A DNA stretch of 64,000 nucleotides from Ferruginibacter sp. (GCA_013141435.1 JABFQZ010000011.1:1-64000); one strand, 5' to 3'; numbered from the stretch's first letter, positions 9,769-19,220 are shown. Program-made: numbers and translations. Notes: a model not told the origin generated them from the letters alone.

Positions 9769-10806
9769 TTGACTACAAAAGAATTGATAAAAAAAATACT
9801 CAAGCGATTAAACAAGTTTAAATATATTATTTTACTTGGTGGGATTTTAATGGCTGTATCAATGTATTTGTATGCTAAAAAAATTCCTATTATTTATTCA
9901 GCAAAATCTACTGTTTTCCCCTTAACAGCCAGTGCCGATAATAATTCTGCTGCATCTAAAATTACTGAATTAATGGGAGGCAATAAAGGGGGAAAAACAA
10001 TATCGGAAGAAGCTAATGTGAATATAGAAGAAGTTGGTAGAAGTAAAAAAACAAGAGAAGCGGTAGTTGGAGAGAGACTCCCAGAATTTGAAAATAAAAA
10101 AATAGCTCAAATATTAGTAGATAAATATAATAGCAATAGAAATATTTTAAGTAGCCCAAAGTTTGTTGCTAATAACGAAGAAGAACTAATAAGAAAAGGT
10201 GCGGAAATATTAAAAGATTTATATACAATTAAATTTAATAAAAATAATTTATTGGAAATAATTTTTACAAACGATGATAAGAAACTAGTATCACCTGTTA
10301 ATTATAAGTTAGTAGATAAAATTTCGAAATTTTATATTGAATTAAAAATAGAAAAAGCAAAACAAGATTACGATTTTACAGATAAAAAATTAGATTCCCT
10401 AGAAAATGTATTGAACAATTTTGATGCGCAAAGAGTACATTTAAACAAAACAACACTTTTTGTACCTAAAGATAGAATGCAATATAGTATTCCTAAAGAA
10501 AATTTAGAAGCAGATAAAATTAGAATTACATTACAAAGAAATTCGGCTGCAGCTAATAAAGAAGATGCTTTATATAGATTGGGGAAAGCAACACCAATAA
10601 TTAAAATATTAGATACTCCAACCGAACCTTACGATACAGTAGCTCCTTCAAAAATCATTTATGCATTAGGTGGATTTTTACTCGGCCTTATACTTTTTTC
10701 AATTTTATTTATTGTTGGTTTAGTTTATAAATATGCAAACCAACAAATTAATGAAACCATTGCTCTTCAATTAAGCGATACTCCCAAAAAAGAGTCATCA
10801 AATTAA
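9769..10806 (+). CDS. Wzz-like chain-length/polysaccharide co-polymerase
   Basis: 345 residues starting with TTG two bases after the export-gene stop, which implies translational coupling. An N-terminal membrane helix (about 18-36, YIILLGGILMAVSMYLYA) and a C-terminal helix (about 298-320, LGGFLLGLILFSILFIVGLVY) bracket a large charged periplasmic region with coiled-coil character (residues 180-270). A Pro-containing TPTEPYDTVAPSK segment precedes the second helix, as in Wzz/PCP proteins. No Walker motifs, so it lacks the BY-kinase domain. Its role is regulation of polysaccharide chain length and export with the Wza-like partner. The last 9 bp overlap the convergent FAD oxidoreductase. Confidence 0.8.
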   Translation: MTTKELIKKILKRLNKFKYIILLGGILMAVSMYLYAKKIPIIYSAKSTVFPLTASADNNSAASKITELMGGNKGGKTISEEANVNIEEVGRSKKTREAVVGERLPEFENKKIAQILVDKYNSNRNILSSPKFVANNEEELIRKGAEILKDLYTIKFNKNNLLEIIFTNDDKKLVSPVNYKLVDKISKFYIELKIEKAKQDYDFTDKKLDSLENVLNNFDAQRVHLNKTTLFVPKDRMQYSIPKENLEADKIRITLQRNSAAANKEDALYRLGKATPIIKILDTPTEPYDTVAPSKIIYALGGFLLGLILFSILFIVGLVYKYANQQINETIALQLSDTPKKESSN

Positions 10807-12381
10807 TTCTGAAATTTTTAAAGCTACCCTTTCGCCATCCATAGCTGCACTTACAATGCCGCCAGCATATCCAGCACCTTCGCCACAAGGGTATAAATTT
10901 AAAAGTTGAGGGTGTTGTAAGGTCTCTGTATTTCTAGGTATTCTTACAGGGCTAGATGTGCGACTTTCTACAGCAACTACAACAGCATCGTTTGTTAAAT
11001 ATCCTTTTAGTTTTTTGCCAAAATATTTAAACCCTTCTGCCAGCGATTCGTAGATAAAATTTGGCAAAACAGTATCTAATTTTACAGATTTTAAGCCTGG
11101 TAAATAAGAATTAGACGGAAGATTTTTAGACTCATTTTTATTCACAAAGTCTATCATTCGTTGAGCAGGTGCTACTAAATTTCCACCACCAGCAATAAAA
11201 GCTTTTTGCTCTATTAATTTTTGAAATTTCATAAACACTAATGGGTCATTTTCTAAATCAGTATATCCTTCGGTTTTCAAAAATGTTATAACATCATTCA
11301 ATTCTACTTGTACTACCATTCCACTATTAGCATAAGGGCTGTTGCGTTTTGATGGACTCCAACCATTTACCACAAGCTCTCTTTCATTGGTAGCAGCAGG
11401 AGCAATAATACCACCTGGGCACATACAAAATGAAAATACCCCACGGTTATTTACTTGCTGTACTAGGCTATACGAAGATGCTGGCAAATCTATATCTCTA
11501 TCCAGCTTACAATGATATTGAATACTGTCAATTAGTTTTTGTGTATGCTCTATACGTACACCTAAAGCAAAAGGTTTTGCTTCTATTAATATTTTTTTAT
11601 TTTGTAGTAATTCAAAAATATCTCTTGCACTATGCCCAGTTGCTAATATAAATGCATCGGCCGAAAATAAATTCCCATCTAATGTTTTTATTGATTCAAC
11701 TTTATCTTTTTTAATAATGAAATCAACAACTTTTTTTTCAAATAAAACTTCGCCACCACAATCCCTTATTTGCTGATGCATGGCACTTATTATTTGTGGT
11801 AATTTGTTTGTACCAATATGTGGATGTGAATCTGAAGCAATATTTGGCATTGCTCCAAAATGTACAAATAATTGAAGAATACGATCTATGTTTCCCCTTT
11901 TATTGCTTCTGGTATAAAGTTTACCATCGCTATAAGTGCCTGCACCACCTTCGCCAAAGCAGTAATTACTTTCGGGGTTTACATATCCCTCTTTATTTAA
12001 TTTTGCTAAATCTCTTCTTCTTGCCCTTACATCTTTTCCTCGTTCTAGCAAAATGGGTTTTATTCCTTTTTCCAATAACATTAACGCTGCAAAAATGCCA
12101 GCTGGTCCTGTACCAATAATGATTACCGATTTTTTAGAATCAAATACATTTTTAAATTTTGGTATAAATGTATTTGGCAAAATAAATGGTTCATTAATAA
12201 ATGCTGTAATAGTTAAGTTTACATAAATAGATTTACCTCTAGCATCTATAGATTTTTTTTGTATGTAAAAGCCTGTTATTGATGTAATTTTTGTTTGAGC
12301 AGCAGCAGCAATGTATTTTTTTATAATAAGATCATCTGCTGCCTCAAAAGGTAAAAGTTTTAGCGTAATTTTTTGTTGCAT
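10798..12381 (-). CDS. FAD-dependent oxidoreductase (COG2509-type dehydrogenase)
   Basis: 527 residues. The FAD-binding loop GTGPAGIFAALMLLEKG is near 91-107, after an N-terminal domain of about 85 residues that is characteristic of this uncharacterised flavoprotein group. ERGKDVRARRRDLAKLN follows, then CFGEGGAGTYSDGKLYTR near 143-160 and ALATGHSARD-like ILATGHSARD near 245. The C-terminus has PCGEGAGYAGGIVSAAMDG, the second FAD/NAD contact. Cytoplasmic, substrate unknown. It stands alone, convergent with the Wzz-like gene. Confidence 0.85.
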   Translation of the reverse strand: MQQKITLKLLPFEAADDLIIKKYIAAAAQTKITSITGFYIQKKSIDARGKSIYVNLTITAFINEPFILPNTFIPKFKNVFDSKKSVIIIGTGPAGIFAALMLLEKGIKPILLERGKDVRARRRDLAKLNKEGYVNPESNYCFGEGGAGTYSDGKLYTRSNKRGNIDRILQLFVHFGAMPNIASDSHPHIGTNKLPQIISAMHQQIRDCGGEVLFEKKVVDFIIKKDKVESIKTLDGNLFSADAFILATGHSARDIFELLQNKKILIEAKPFALGVRIEHTQKLIDSIQYHCKLDRDIDLPASSYSLVQQVNNRGVFSFCMCPGGIIAPAATNERELVVNGWSPSKRNSPYANSGMVVQVELNDVITFLKTEGYTDLENDPLVFMKFQKLIEQKAFIAGGGNLVAPAQRMIDFVNKNESKNLPSNSYLPGLKSVKLDTVLPNFIYESLAEGFKYFGKKLKGYLTNDAVVVAVESRTSSPVRIPRNTETLQHPQLLNLYPCGEGAGYAGGIVSAAMDGERVALKISELI

Positions 12382-12531
12382 ACTTTTAGTGCCAAGTATT
12401 TATCTTGGAGTAAAGAGTGGTAAAATATTATTTATTAAGATTCTTTAAATCTATACAAAATAATTTTTGTGTTAATCTACATACTAAATATTGATAGTAT
12501 AATTTTTACCGATAGTTGTAGTTACAATTTA

Positions 12532-12915
12532 TCAAAATGGTAAATCATCAGTTGCATCGTTAGTGGTAAAATTATCTAGTGGCTCTAAAGAAGATGTATT
12601 GTTATTGCTTTGTTGGGCTGGGTTCAAAATTTGCTCAATTCTCCAAGCATCTAAATTAGTTATGTAATTAGTTTTACCATCTTTTTCCCATTTACTTCCT
12701 TTAATGTTAAAATAAACTTTTACCATATCGCCAATATTCACTTTGTCTATAATTTCGGTTTTGTCTTGTACACTCTGAAATTTTGCATAGTTTACTATCG
12801 TTCTTCCGCCAATATCATCTGTTTTTTCTATGGCAAATTCTCTAGTTTTAAAGGTTTCGGTACGTTGTACGGTATCGTATTTAGCAATTAATTTGCCTGT
12901 AAGTTCGTAGCTCAT
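12532..12915 (-). CDS. DUF3127 domain protein
   Basis: 127 residues. Residues 1-97 have an OB-fold-like strand pattern (MSYELTGKLIAKYDTVQRTETFKTREF..., then VKVYFNIKGSKWEKDGKTNY) that I recognise as DUF3127, a family common in Bacteroidota. The tail (100-127) is Asn/Asp/Thr-rich and ends DDLPF, which recalls the acidic DDIPF-type tail of single-stranded DNA-binding proteins. A nucleic-acid-related role is therefore possible but unproven. It is divergent from dnaA across 369 bp. Confidence 0.75.
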   Translation of the reverse strand: MSYELTGKLIAKYDTVQRTETFKTREFAIEKTDDIGGRTIVNYAKFQSVQDKTEIIDKVNIGDMVKVYFNIKGSKWEKDGKTNYITNLDAWRIEQILNPAQQSNNNTSSLEPLDNFTTNDATDDLPF

Positions 12916-13284
12916 TATGTAATGGATTTTTTTAACAAAAGTGGATTATTTTCCTGCAATTTATATTGTTTTTTAAATAAGTAATAGTAAGTTTATCCAC
13001 ATATTTATTTTAAATATATTTTTTGTAGTAAATAAAATGCTTTTAAGCTTTTTTTAATTTATTATTTTTTGCTAAGTAGCTATTATAAAGGGTTTAAGAG
13101 AATTGTTGTTGATTTTAAAAACCCTTTTATGAAGCTAATTTTTCTCTTTACATTAAAAAAATTAAAATAAAAAAGTTTTTTTTATCAACATTTTTTTTGA
13201 TATTCGCTTTCCTTCAAAAAGGCAGATATTTTTTCTGATTTTTTTGGTGCTTTTTTACAAAAAATATAAACTGCTTTCGCTAAA
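12916..13284. promoter_or_regulatory. dnaA upstream region with DnaA box, AT-rich
   Basis: This 369-bp gap between DUF3127 and dnaA is extremely AT-rich. A perfect DnaA box TTATCCACA lies at 12993-13001 and a near match TTATCAACA at 13182-13190. It could be a dnaA autoregulatory region or part of an origin of replication. Two boxes are too few to call oriC with confidence, and I see no ordered AT-rich 13-mers. Confidence 0.4.
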
Positions 13285-14718
13285 ATGGACAAATCTTTCG
13301 ATACAATATGGGCTTCTTGTTTAGATATTATCAAAGATATTGTAGAGTGGCAGCATTTTAAAACTTGGTTTGAACCAATAAAACCTGTTAGCTTAAAAGA
13401 AAAAATACTTACTATACAAGTACCAAGTCAGTTTTTTTATGAGTACCTTGAAGAACATTATGTATCGTTATTGGCAAAAACTTTAAAAAGAGAACTGGGA
13501 AACGATGCAAGATTAGAGTATAGAATAATGGTTGATAGTGGCAATAGCAAAAATAAACCACTTACAACCGATATTCCTGGGCATGGGTACAAATCATATT
13601 CAAATAACGAAATGAATTTTCCGCTAGTTGTAAATAATCCTGTTAAGAACCCATTTGTAATACCTGGGCTTAAAAAGATGCAGATAGATCCGCAGCTAAA
13701 TTCCGCATACACATTTGATACATATATAGAAGGAGATTGCAATAGAGTGGCACGTAGAGCAGGTAAAACTGTAGCTGAAAAACCTGGAGGTACAAGTTTT
13801 AATCCATTGGTAGTATATGGTGGTGTAGGGCTAGGTAAAACTCATTTGGCACAAGCAATAGGTAATGAAGTAAAAAAAATAAACCCTAATAAGGTTGTTT
13901 TATATGTAAGTTCCGAAAAATTTATCAACCAGTTTATAGATCATGGTAGAAATAATGCTATAAATGATTTTATACATTTTTATCAATTAATAGATGTATT
14001 AATTATTGATGATATTCAATTTTTTAATAGAGCAGAAAAATCGCAAGATGCATTTTTTTCTATTTTTAATCATTTACACCAAAGCGGTAAGCAATTAATA
14101 CTTACAAGCGATAAATCTCCCAAAGATTTAGAAGGTGTACAAGAGCGTTTGTTGAGCAGATTTAGATGGGGACTTAGTGCCGATTTGCAAATACCGGATT
14201 ACGATACCAAAATAGAGATACTAGATATAAAAATGAAAAACGATGGGTTAGAAATGCCCCGTGAAGTAGTAAAATATATTGCGTATAATATCAATACAAA
14301 TGTAAGAGAATTAGAAGGAGCATTAATATCTTTATTAGCACAATCATCGTTAAATAAAAGAGAGATAGATTTAGAATTAGCAAAAAAAGTGCTTCGTAAT
14401 TTTGTGAAATCTTCTAACAAAGAAATAACGATAGATACCATACAAAAAATGGTATGCGAATATTTTGATGTAGCTTACGATAAGCTTTTGCAAAAAACTC
14501 GAAAAAGAGAAATTGTACAAGCTAGACAAATAACCATGTTTTTATCAAAGGCATTTACAAAAAATTCGTTAAAAACTATTGGAGAACATTTTGGAGGTAG
14601 AGATCATACTACAGTAATTCATAGCTGCCAAACAGTAAAAGATTTGATGGATACCGATAGTTTATTTAAAGAAAGTGTACTCGAATTGCAGCAAAAAGTA
14701 CAATTAGCTGCAATGTAA
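13285..14718 (+). CDS. dnaA: Chromosomal replication initiator DnaA
   Basis: 477 residues, usual length. Domain I (about 1-85) has the WxxxLxxI...FKTWFEPIKP pattern. A variable linker follows, then the AAA+ domain with Walker A GGVGLGKT at 179-186, Walker B LIIDDIQ near 239-245 and sensor-type SDKSPKDLEGVQERLLSRF. The C-terminal helix-turn-helix domain contains GGRDHTTVIHS, the DnaA-box recognition signature. It binds DnaA boxes and opens the origin with ATP. At least one perfect box lies about 285 bp upstream of the start. Confidence 0.97.
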   Translation: MDKSFDTIWASCLDIIKDIVEWQHFKTWFEPIKPVSLKEKILTIQVPSQFFYEYLEEHYVSLLAKTLKRELGNDARLEYRIMVDSGNSKNKPLTTDIPGHGYKSYSNNEMNFPLVVNNPVKNPFVIPGLKKMQIDPQLNSAYTFDTYIEGDCNRVARRAGKTVAEKPGGTSFNPLVVYGGVGLGKTHLAQAIGNEVKKINPNKVVLYVSSEKFINQFIDHGRNNAINDFIHFYQLIDVLIIDDIQFFNRAEKSQDAFFSIFNHLHQSGKQLILTSDKSPKDLEGVQERLLSRFRWGLSADLQIPDYDTKIEILDIKMKNDGLEMPREVVKYIAYNINTNVRELEGALISLLAQSSLNKREIDLELAKKVLRNFVKSSNKEITIDTIQKMVCEYFDVAYDKLLQKTRKREIVQARQITMFLSKAFTKNSLKTIGEHFGGRDHTTVIHSCQTVKDLMDTDSLFKESVLELQQKVQLAAM

Positions 14719-14734
14719 TTTTGCCTTTAAATTT

Positions 14735-15214
14735 TTAGCAGTTGCTTGCTAATTGTATAGTAGCCTTGTGATATACAGGAAAATTTACTGAGTTAGCAAT
14801 AAAGCACATCTTATTTGCTTTATTGTGAATTGCAATCGCATTTTCAATCATTTTATTTTCGGTAACAGTTACTATAGGGTTTAGGGTAATTTCTTTAAAA
14901 CATCCACCACCATTTTCAGTTTCAATCATTATTCCGGTAGCAGTATCATCATAATTAGTTACAACCACACCTGCCTCGGCACATAAATGCAAGTACCAAA
15001 GCATGTGGCAAGATGATATTGACGAAACCAAAAGTTCTTCGGGGTTATGTCTATTTTTATCTCCTCTAAAAGCTTGGTCAGATGAGGCTAAAATATCCGC
15101 TTTGTTTTCTATTAAAATTGTATGGCAGCGTTCGTAATTTTTATAATTATCTGTACCAGTACCATTGTTACCAGTCCATTTTATTGTTGCTTTATAAAAA
15201 TGTTGTATATGCAT
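14735..15214 (-). CDS. OsmC/Ohr family peroxiredoxin-like protein
   Basis: 159 residues. The family's two cysteines are present: C69 in SSISSCHMLWYL and C137 in NKANKMCFIANSVNFPV. The NPEELLVSSISSCH stretch is typical of OsmC-like thiol peroxidases that reduce organic hydroperoxides. It lies tail to tail with dnaA (16-bp gap). It is closer to the general OsmC group than to Ohr proper, so its peroxide preference is unknown. Confidence 0.85.
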   Translation of the reverse strand: MHIQHFYKATIKWTGNNGTGTDNYKNYERCHTILIENKADILASSDQAFRGDKNRHNPEELLVSSISSCHMLWYLHLCAEAGVVVTNYDDTATGIMIETENGGGCFKEITLNPIVTVTENKMIENAIAIHNKANKMCFIANSVNFPVYHKATIQLASNC

Positions 15215-15287
15215 TATTCTTTTCGGTTATTTATTTTTCAGTATGTAAAACAAAATATTCATGAAGGAACATCTAAAAATTCAAAAC

Positions 15288-15387
15288 CAAATTTTACCGT
15301 AAAGAGCACAAAGGAAATTTACACAATAAAGCAAAGGAAAATACCTCATTGTGTGCTTTGTGGTTTCCAAACTTAGTTTTAGAATTG
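15288..15387. repeat. Dispersed CACAAAGG repeat, copy 1
   Basis: This gene-free stretch shares with 23964-24040 the order AAATTTTAC, CACAA(A)GGAAAT, CTCATTG, CTTTGTGGTTTCCAAACTTA and TTTTAGA. The shared end (TTTGTGGTTTCCAAACTTA) is identical over 19 bp. It fills the gap between OsmC and the 3' end of valS. Its origin is unknown. Confidence 0.6.
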
Positions 15388-15398
15388 TCCTAAAAAAA

Positions 15399-18077
15399 TC
15401 ATAGCATTCCATTTAAGCTTTCTTTAATAATTTTTATCTTCTCTTCAGCATCTGCTTTTTTCTTATGTTCCACAGCTAGCACTTCTGGCTTAGCATTTGC
15501 TACAAATTTTTCGTTGCTTAGTTTCTTTTCTACGCTTATCAAAAACCCTTTTAAATGGTTTAGTTCTTTTTCCAAATCTTCTTTTTGTCCTGCTATATTA
15601 AGCGGCTGTTCGGTTTCTATATAAAATTTATCTTTACCAATTACTGTAGTTATAGTGCCAGTTACCGCATCACTTACAAACAGAATAGCCTCAGCATTTA
15701 TTTGCTTTGCTAAAATGCTTTCAATGTTTTTGAATACAGTATTTTCGTTGGTTTGTATATGTACTTTTATGGTTTCTTTTGGTTTAATTTGGTTTTTATT
15801 TCGTACATCTCTAAGGCCACTAATAATATTTTTTAACAAAGCACCTTCACTTAATATTTTCTGGTCTGCTTGTAAAGGAGCTGAATATACATGGGTACAC
15901 AAATCATCATTTCTATCGGCTAGTAAATGATAAATTTCTTCTGTTACAAAAGGCATAAAAGGGTGAAGCAATTCCATTAATTCAGCAAAAAATCCAACAG
16001 TTTTTTCATATACTTGTTTTTCAATTGGTTGCTCAAAACCAGGTTTTACCCACTCCAAATACCAGCTACAAAAATCATCCCATATTAAAGAGTATATAAC
16101 TTTTAAAGCTTCACTCAATTTAAATTGTGTGAGTAATTCATTCACTTCTAATTTTACTTCATTTAGTCTATTCTCAAACCATGTTATTGCAAAATTGCCC
16201 ACTGCTAATTGTTTGCTGGCAACTGTATCTTGCCTTCCTTCCCACATCTTTATCAACTTCACCGCATTCCACATTTTATTATTGAAATTTCGCCCTTGCT
16301 CCAGTGTTGATTCGTCAAATAAAATATCGTTCCCCGCTGGGCTGGCAATCATTATTCCAAAGCGTACTGCATCGGCTCCGTATTGATCTATCAAGCCAAG
16401 CAAATCGGGTGAGTTGCCTAGGCTCTTACTCATTTTTCTGCCTAGCTTATCTCTTACAATGCCTGTAAAATATACATTTTCAAATGGCATTTCATTTTTG
16501 TAGGTGTAGCCCGCCATAATCATTCTTGCCACCCAAAAGAAAATAATTTCTGGGGCTGTTACCAATGTCTGTGTAGGGTAATAATATTTTATTTCATCAT
16601 TATTTGGATTGCTTATACCTTTAAAAACTTCTATAGGCCAAAGCCAAGAAGAGAACCATGTGTCGAGGCAATCTTCATCCTGAATCAATTTCGAATTATG
16701 AATGTCGAACAATGAATTAATAGATGAAGCTTGAGCTCTAGCTTTTATTTCATTTTCGGCAACATATACATTTCCTGCTTCATCGTACCATGCAGGTATT
16801 TGTTGTCCCCACCATAATTGGCGACTGATGCACCAGTCTTTAATATTATCCATCCAATGTGCATAGGTATTTTTAAATTTAGTCGGGTGAAATTTTATTT
16901 TCTCCTCTGCCACAGCTGTTGTAATTTCAGGGTTTGTGGCAATAAATTTTTTCATATCCATAAACCATTGTAGCGATAACCTACTCTCTATAACTGCACC
17001 AGTACGCTCACTTGTACCCACTTGGCTTTTATAATCTTCTATTTTTTGTAGTCCGCCAATGGCTTCAATATCTATTGCAATTTTTTTGCGAAGTACAAAA
17101 CGATCTATACCCTCGTAACCCAATACCTGCGCCGTACACAAATCTTTCTCTAAATCTATTGCAGTAAATTTCCCTTCCTCATCTAATGTATTTAAAGCAA
17201 GTAAATTGTGCTTTTTACCCAATTCATTATCATTTTTATCATGAGCAGGCGTTACTTTCAAAGCACCTGTACCAAAGTCGGTTGTTACATACTCATCGCT
17301 AATAATTTTTATTTTTCTATTTATAATTGGTACAATTACTTCTTTACCAATTAAAGCAATGTATCTTTCATCAGTAGGGTTTACACAAATAGCCACATCG
17401 CCTAATATTGTTTCGGGCCTTGTAGTAGCTACTGTTATACCACCTTTGCTACCATCGGCAAATGGGTAAGTTACAAAATACAATTTGCTATCTATATCCT
17501 TAAAAATTACTTCCTCATCGCTTAATGCGGTTTTACTTGCAGGATCCCAGTTTACCATTCGTAGCCCTCTGTAAATAATACCATCATAATGTAAGCGCAC
17601 AAATATTTCAATTACCGATTTGTAGTAGTCAGCATCCATCGTAAACGATGTTCTATCCCAATCCAAACTGCAACCCATTTTTTTTAATTGCTCCAAAATA
17701 ATGCCACCATATTTTTCTTTCCACTCCCAAGCATATTCCAAAAATTCGGGCCTAGTTAATGATGATTTTGAAATTCCTCTTTCTCTCAACATAGCCACCA
17801 CTTTAGCTTCGGTAGCAATACTAGCATGGTCGGTGCCAGGTACCCAGCAAGCATTTTTGCCTTGCATGCGTGCATGGCGTATCAAAATATCTTGTATCGT
17901 ATTATTTAAGCAATGTCCCATGTGTAATACACCAGTTACATTTGGCGGTGGCATTACAATAGTGTAAGATTCCCTACCATCGGGCACACTTTTAAAATAA
18001 CCATTACTCATCCAATGGCTGTACCATTTTTTTTCTATTTCTTGCGGCTCAAAATTTTTAGTAAGTTCTATACTCAT
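15399..18077 (-). CDS. valS: Valyl-tRNA synthetase
   Basis: 892 residues from the ATG at 18077. A frame extends to 18101, but that codon lies inside a -7 promoter box (18099-18106), so the shorter product MSIELTKNFEP is preferred. Class I signatures are present: the HIGH-type motif PPPNVTGVLHMGH near 41-53 and KMSKSLGNSPD near 546. The editing domain contains TTRPETILGDVAI. The C-terminal anticodon-binding domain and a coiled-coil tail (about 825-892) complete the enzyme. It attaches valine to tRNA-Val and hydrolyses mischarged Thr-tRNA. Confidence 0.97.
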   Translation of the reverse strand: MSIELTKNFEPQEIEKKWYSHWMSNGYFKSVPDGRESYTIVMPPPNVTGVLHMGHCLNNTIQDILIRHARMQGKNACWVPGTDHASIATEAKVVAMLRERGISKSSLTRPEFLEYAWEWKEKYGGIILEQLKKMGCSLDWDRTSFTMDADYYKSVIEIFVRLHYDGIIYRGLRMVNWDPASKTALSDEEVIFKDIDSKLYFVTYPFADGSKGGITVATTRPETILGDVAICVNPTDERYIALIGKEVIVPIINRKIKIISDEYVTTDFGTGALKVTPAHDKNDNELGKKHNLLALNTLDEEGKFTAIDLEKDLCTAQVLGYEGIDRFVLRKKIAIDIEAIGGLQKIEDYKSQVGTSERTGAVIESRLSLQWFMDMKKFIATNPEITTAVAEEKIKFHPTKFKNTYAHWMDNIKDWCISRQLWWGQQIPAWYDEAGNVYVAENEIKARAQASSINSLFDIHNSKLIQDEDCLDTWFSSWLWPIEVFKGISNPNNDEIKYYYPTQTLVTAPEIIFFWVARMIMAGYTYKNEMPFENVYFTGIVRDKLGRKMSKSLGNSPDLLGLIDQYGADAVRFGIMIASPAGNDILFDESTLEQGRNFNNKMWNAVKLIKMWEGRQDTVASKQLAVGNFAITWFENRLNEVKLEVNELLTQFKLSEALKVIYSLIWDDFCSWYLEWVKPGFEQPIEKQVYEKTVGFFAELMELLHPFMPFVTEEIYHLLADRNDDLCTHVYSAPLQADQKILSEGALLKNIISGLRDVRNKNQIKPKETIKVHIQTNENTVFKNIESILAKQINAEAILFVSDAVTGTITTVIGKDKFYIETEQPLNIAGQKEDLEKELNHLKGFLISVEKKLSNEKFVANAKPEVLAVEHKKKADAEEKIKIIKESLNGML

Positions 18078-18098
18078 TATTGGCTGTTTTCGTAGCGA

Positions 18099-18106
18099 CA
18101 AAGGTA
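18099..18106 (-). promoter_or_regulatory. valS -7 box
   Basis: On the minus strand TACCTTTG matches TAnnTTTG, about 21 bp before the chosen ATG. No -33 TTG sits at the usual 19-bp spacing. The box overlaps the upstream in-frame start codon, which argues for the internal start. Confidence 0.5.
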
Positions 18107-18187
18107 CAAAAAAAGGACATGCCTTTGGTTAACAAGCTTAGTAAACTTGCACCATTTTTTTTAAAGAAGCATTAGCATTAAAAAATA

Positions 18188-18296
18188 CTCAGCATTAGCA
18201 TCCGTCTATCTGTAGTAGTGCTGCATACAAGTACTTTTATAATTTAAATTGTATGCCATGCAGCAGCTACTACTGCCTATACGGGCTAGGCTCAGC
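18188..18296. repeat. Dispersed hairpin repeat, copy in reverse orientation
   Basis: Read on the minus strand it runs TGAGCCTAGCCCGTATAG, then an imperfect stem (GTAGTAG-CTGCTGCAT-ATACAA against its complement), then ATAGACGGATGCTAATGCTGAG. The two arms match those of the copy at 18981-19064, while the stem sequence differs. It lies between valS and the DinB gene. Confidence 0.65.
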
Positions 18297-18321
18297 AGTT
18301 AATCTTTTTTCGGCGTTATTT

Positions 18322-18843
18322 TTACAAATACTTTTCGTTGATAACATTCCAATGGTGCAATTCATGCCCACAAATAATCCATGCAATTGCCCTAACGGTT
18401 GTCATTGTATTACCAGCTATGCCTGCCCGTTTTAAAGTATCGGCATTTTGGTTATCGAAAAATGCTAGTGTGGCTTGCCTTGCAGTTTTATATTCTTTTA
18501 ATAATTTTTTAATAGGTAAAGATGAGGCTTTTGCTGCTTTGGCAAATTCATTTTCGTCAAAAAATGGCTGGGCTGATTTATCGTTGCGGGCAAAGCGCAT
18601 GGCTCTGTATAAAAACACTCTTTCACAATCTATAATGTGTTGCACAATATCTTTTATACTCCATTTATCTTTAGCATAGGCTGTGGTAAGTTGATGCTCG
18701 GTTAAGGATAATATTAATGTTTCAATTTGTTTTGCATTATTTTTTAGTTGCTCTAGTACACCTACATTTTCACTTACCAATTTTATATAAGTATGGTAAT
18801 AATCGGCATGTTCGTATTGGGTAGGTTTTGTAATTTTTTTCAT
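18322..18843 (-). CDS. DinB family protein (four-helix metal-binding fold)
   Basis: 173 residues. Predicted helices carry the DinB metal triad: a histidine in IKDIVQHIIDCERVFLYRAMRF near 70 and two in ICGHELHHWNVI near 160-165. WSIKDIVQHIIDCE is a typical DinB_2 motif. Such proteins are often thiol-transferase-like or damage-responsive, with unknown substrates. It is flanked on both sides by dispersed hairpin repeats and has no close operon partner. Confidence 0.8.
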   Translation of the reverse strand: MKKITKPTQYEHADYYHTYIKLVSENVGVLEQLKNNAKQIETLILSLTEHQLTTAYAKDKWSIKDIVQHIIDCERVFLYRAMRFARNDKSAQPFFDENEFAKAAKASSLPIKKLLKEYKTARQATLAFFDNQNADTLKRAGIAGNTMTTVRAIAWIICGHELHHWNVINEKYL

Positions 18844-18853
18844 TTAGAATAAT

Positions 18854-18955
18854 ATTTGGTTTCACACAACAATACAAAGATAATTACGAACAAAAAAAGC
18901 CAATTTGTTTCACACAACGAAAAAGCGATAACTACGAACACAACGAAAATGCACA
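18854..18955. repeat. Two-copy tandem repeat, period 48 bp
   Basis: TTCACACAAC occurs at 18861-18870 and 18909-18918, each followed by an A-rich spacer, then GATAA(T/C)TACGAACA. The copies are diverged. It is non-coding and lies immediately upstream of the DinB gene start (minus strand). Confidence 0.55.
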
Positions 18956-18980
18956 ATGAAAGTTGAGTAAAGGTATATTG

Positions 18981-19064
18981 TTGAGCATAGCCCGTATAGC
19001 AGCTAAAATATTTTTTTGAGTAACGAAAAAAAATATTTTAGCGTATAGACGGATACCAATGCTG
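18981..19064. repeat. Dispersed hairpin repeat with perfect 16-bp stem
   Basis: Arms TTGAGCATAGCCCGTATAG and GTATAGACGGATACCAATGCTGG flank GCTAAAATATTTTTTT (19002-19017), loop GAGTAACGA, and its exact complement (19027-19042). It shares arm sequences with 18188-18296 in the opposite orientation. The stem differs between copies, so structure and arms are conserved rather than stem sequence. It lies in the 380-bp gap between DinB and the beta-oxidation gene. Confidence 0.7.
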
Positions 19065-19095
19065 GGTATTATTACACCTGCTTATGCTCCAAATT

Positions 19096-19220
19096 GTATT
19101 GAGATTTTAGTATTGAGATATGAGTATTGAGATATGAGTATTGAGTATTGAGATATGTTTGTTTTTCTAGAACCTTTCAATAAAAAATCTTGATACTCAT
19201 ATCTTGATACTCATATCTTT
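19096..19220. repeat. TATTGAGATATGAG tandem array with inverted partner
   Basis: A 14-bp unit TATTGAGATATGAG is repeated about three to four times, with partial units, at 19108-19157. An inverted set (ATCTTGATACTCATATCTTG) lies at 19187-19220, so the two halves can pair as a long hairpin. The same unit recurs at 54470-54510. It lies just past the stop codon of the minus-strand fadB-like gene and may also serve as its terminator. Confidence 0.7.

Noticed and set aside
18854-19220. CRISPR-like array
   Set aside because: The repeats are contiguous 14-bp units or single inverted arms without unique spacers of regular length, and there are no cas genes.
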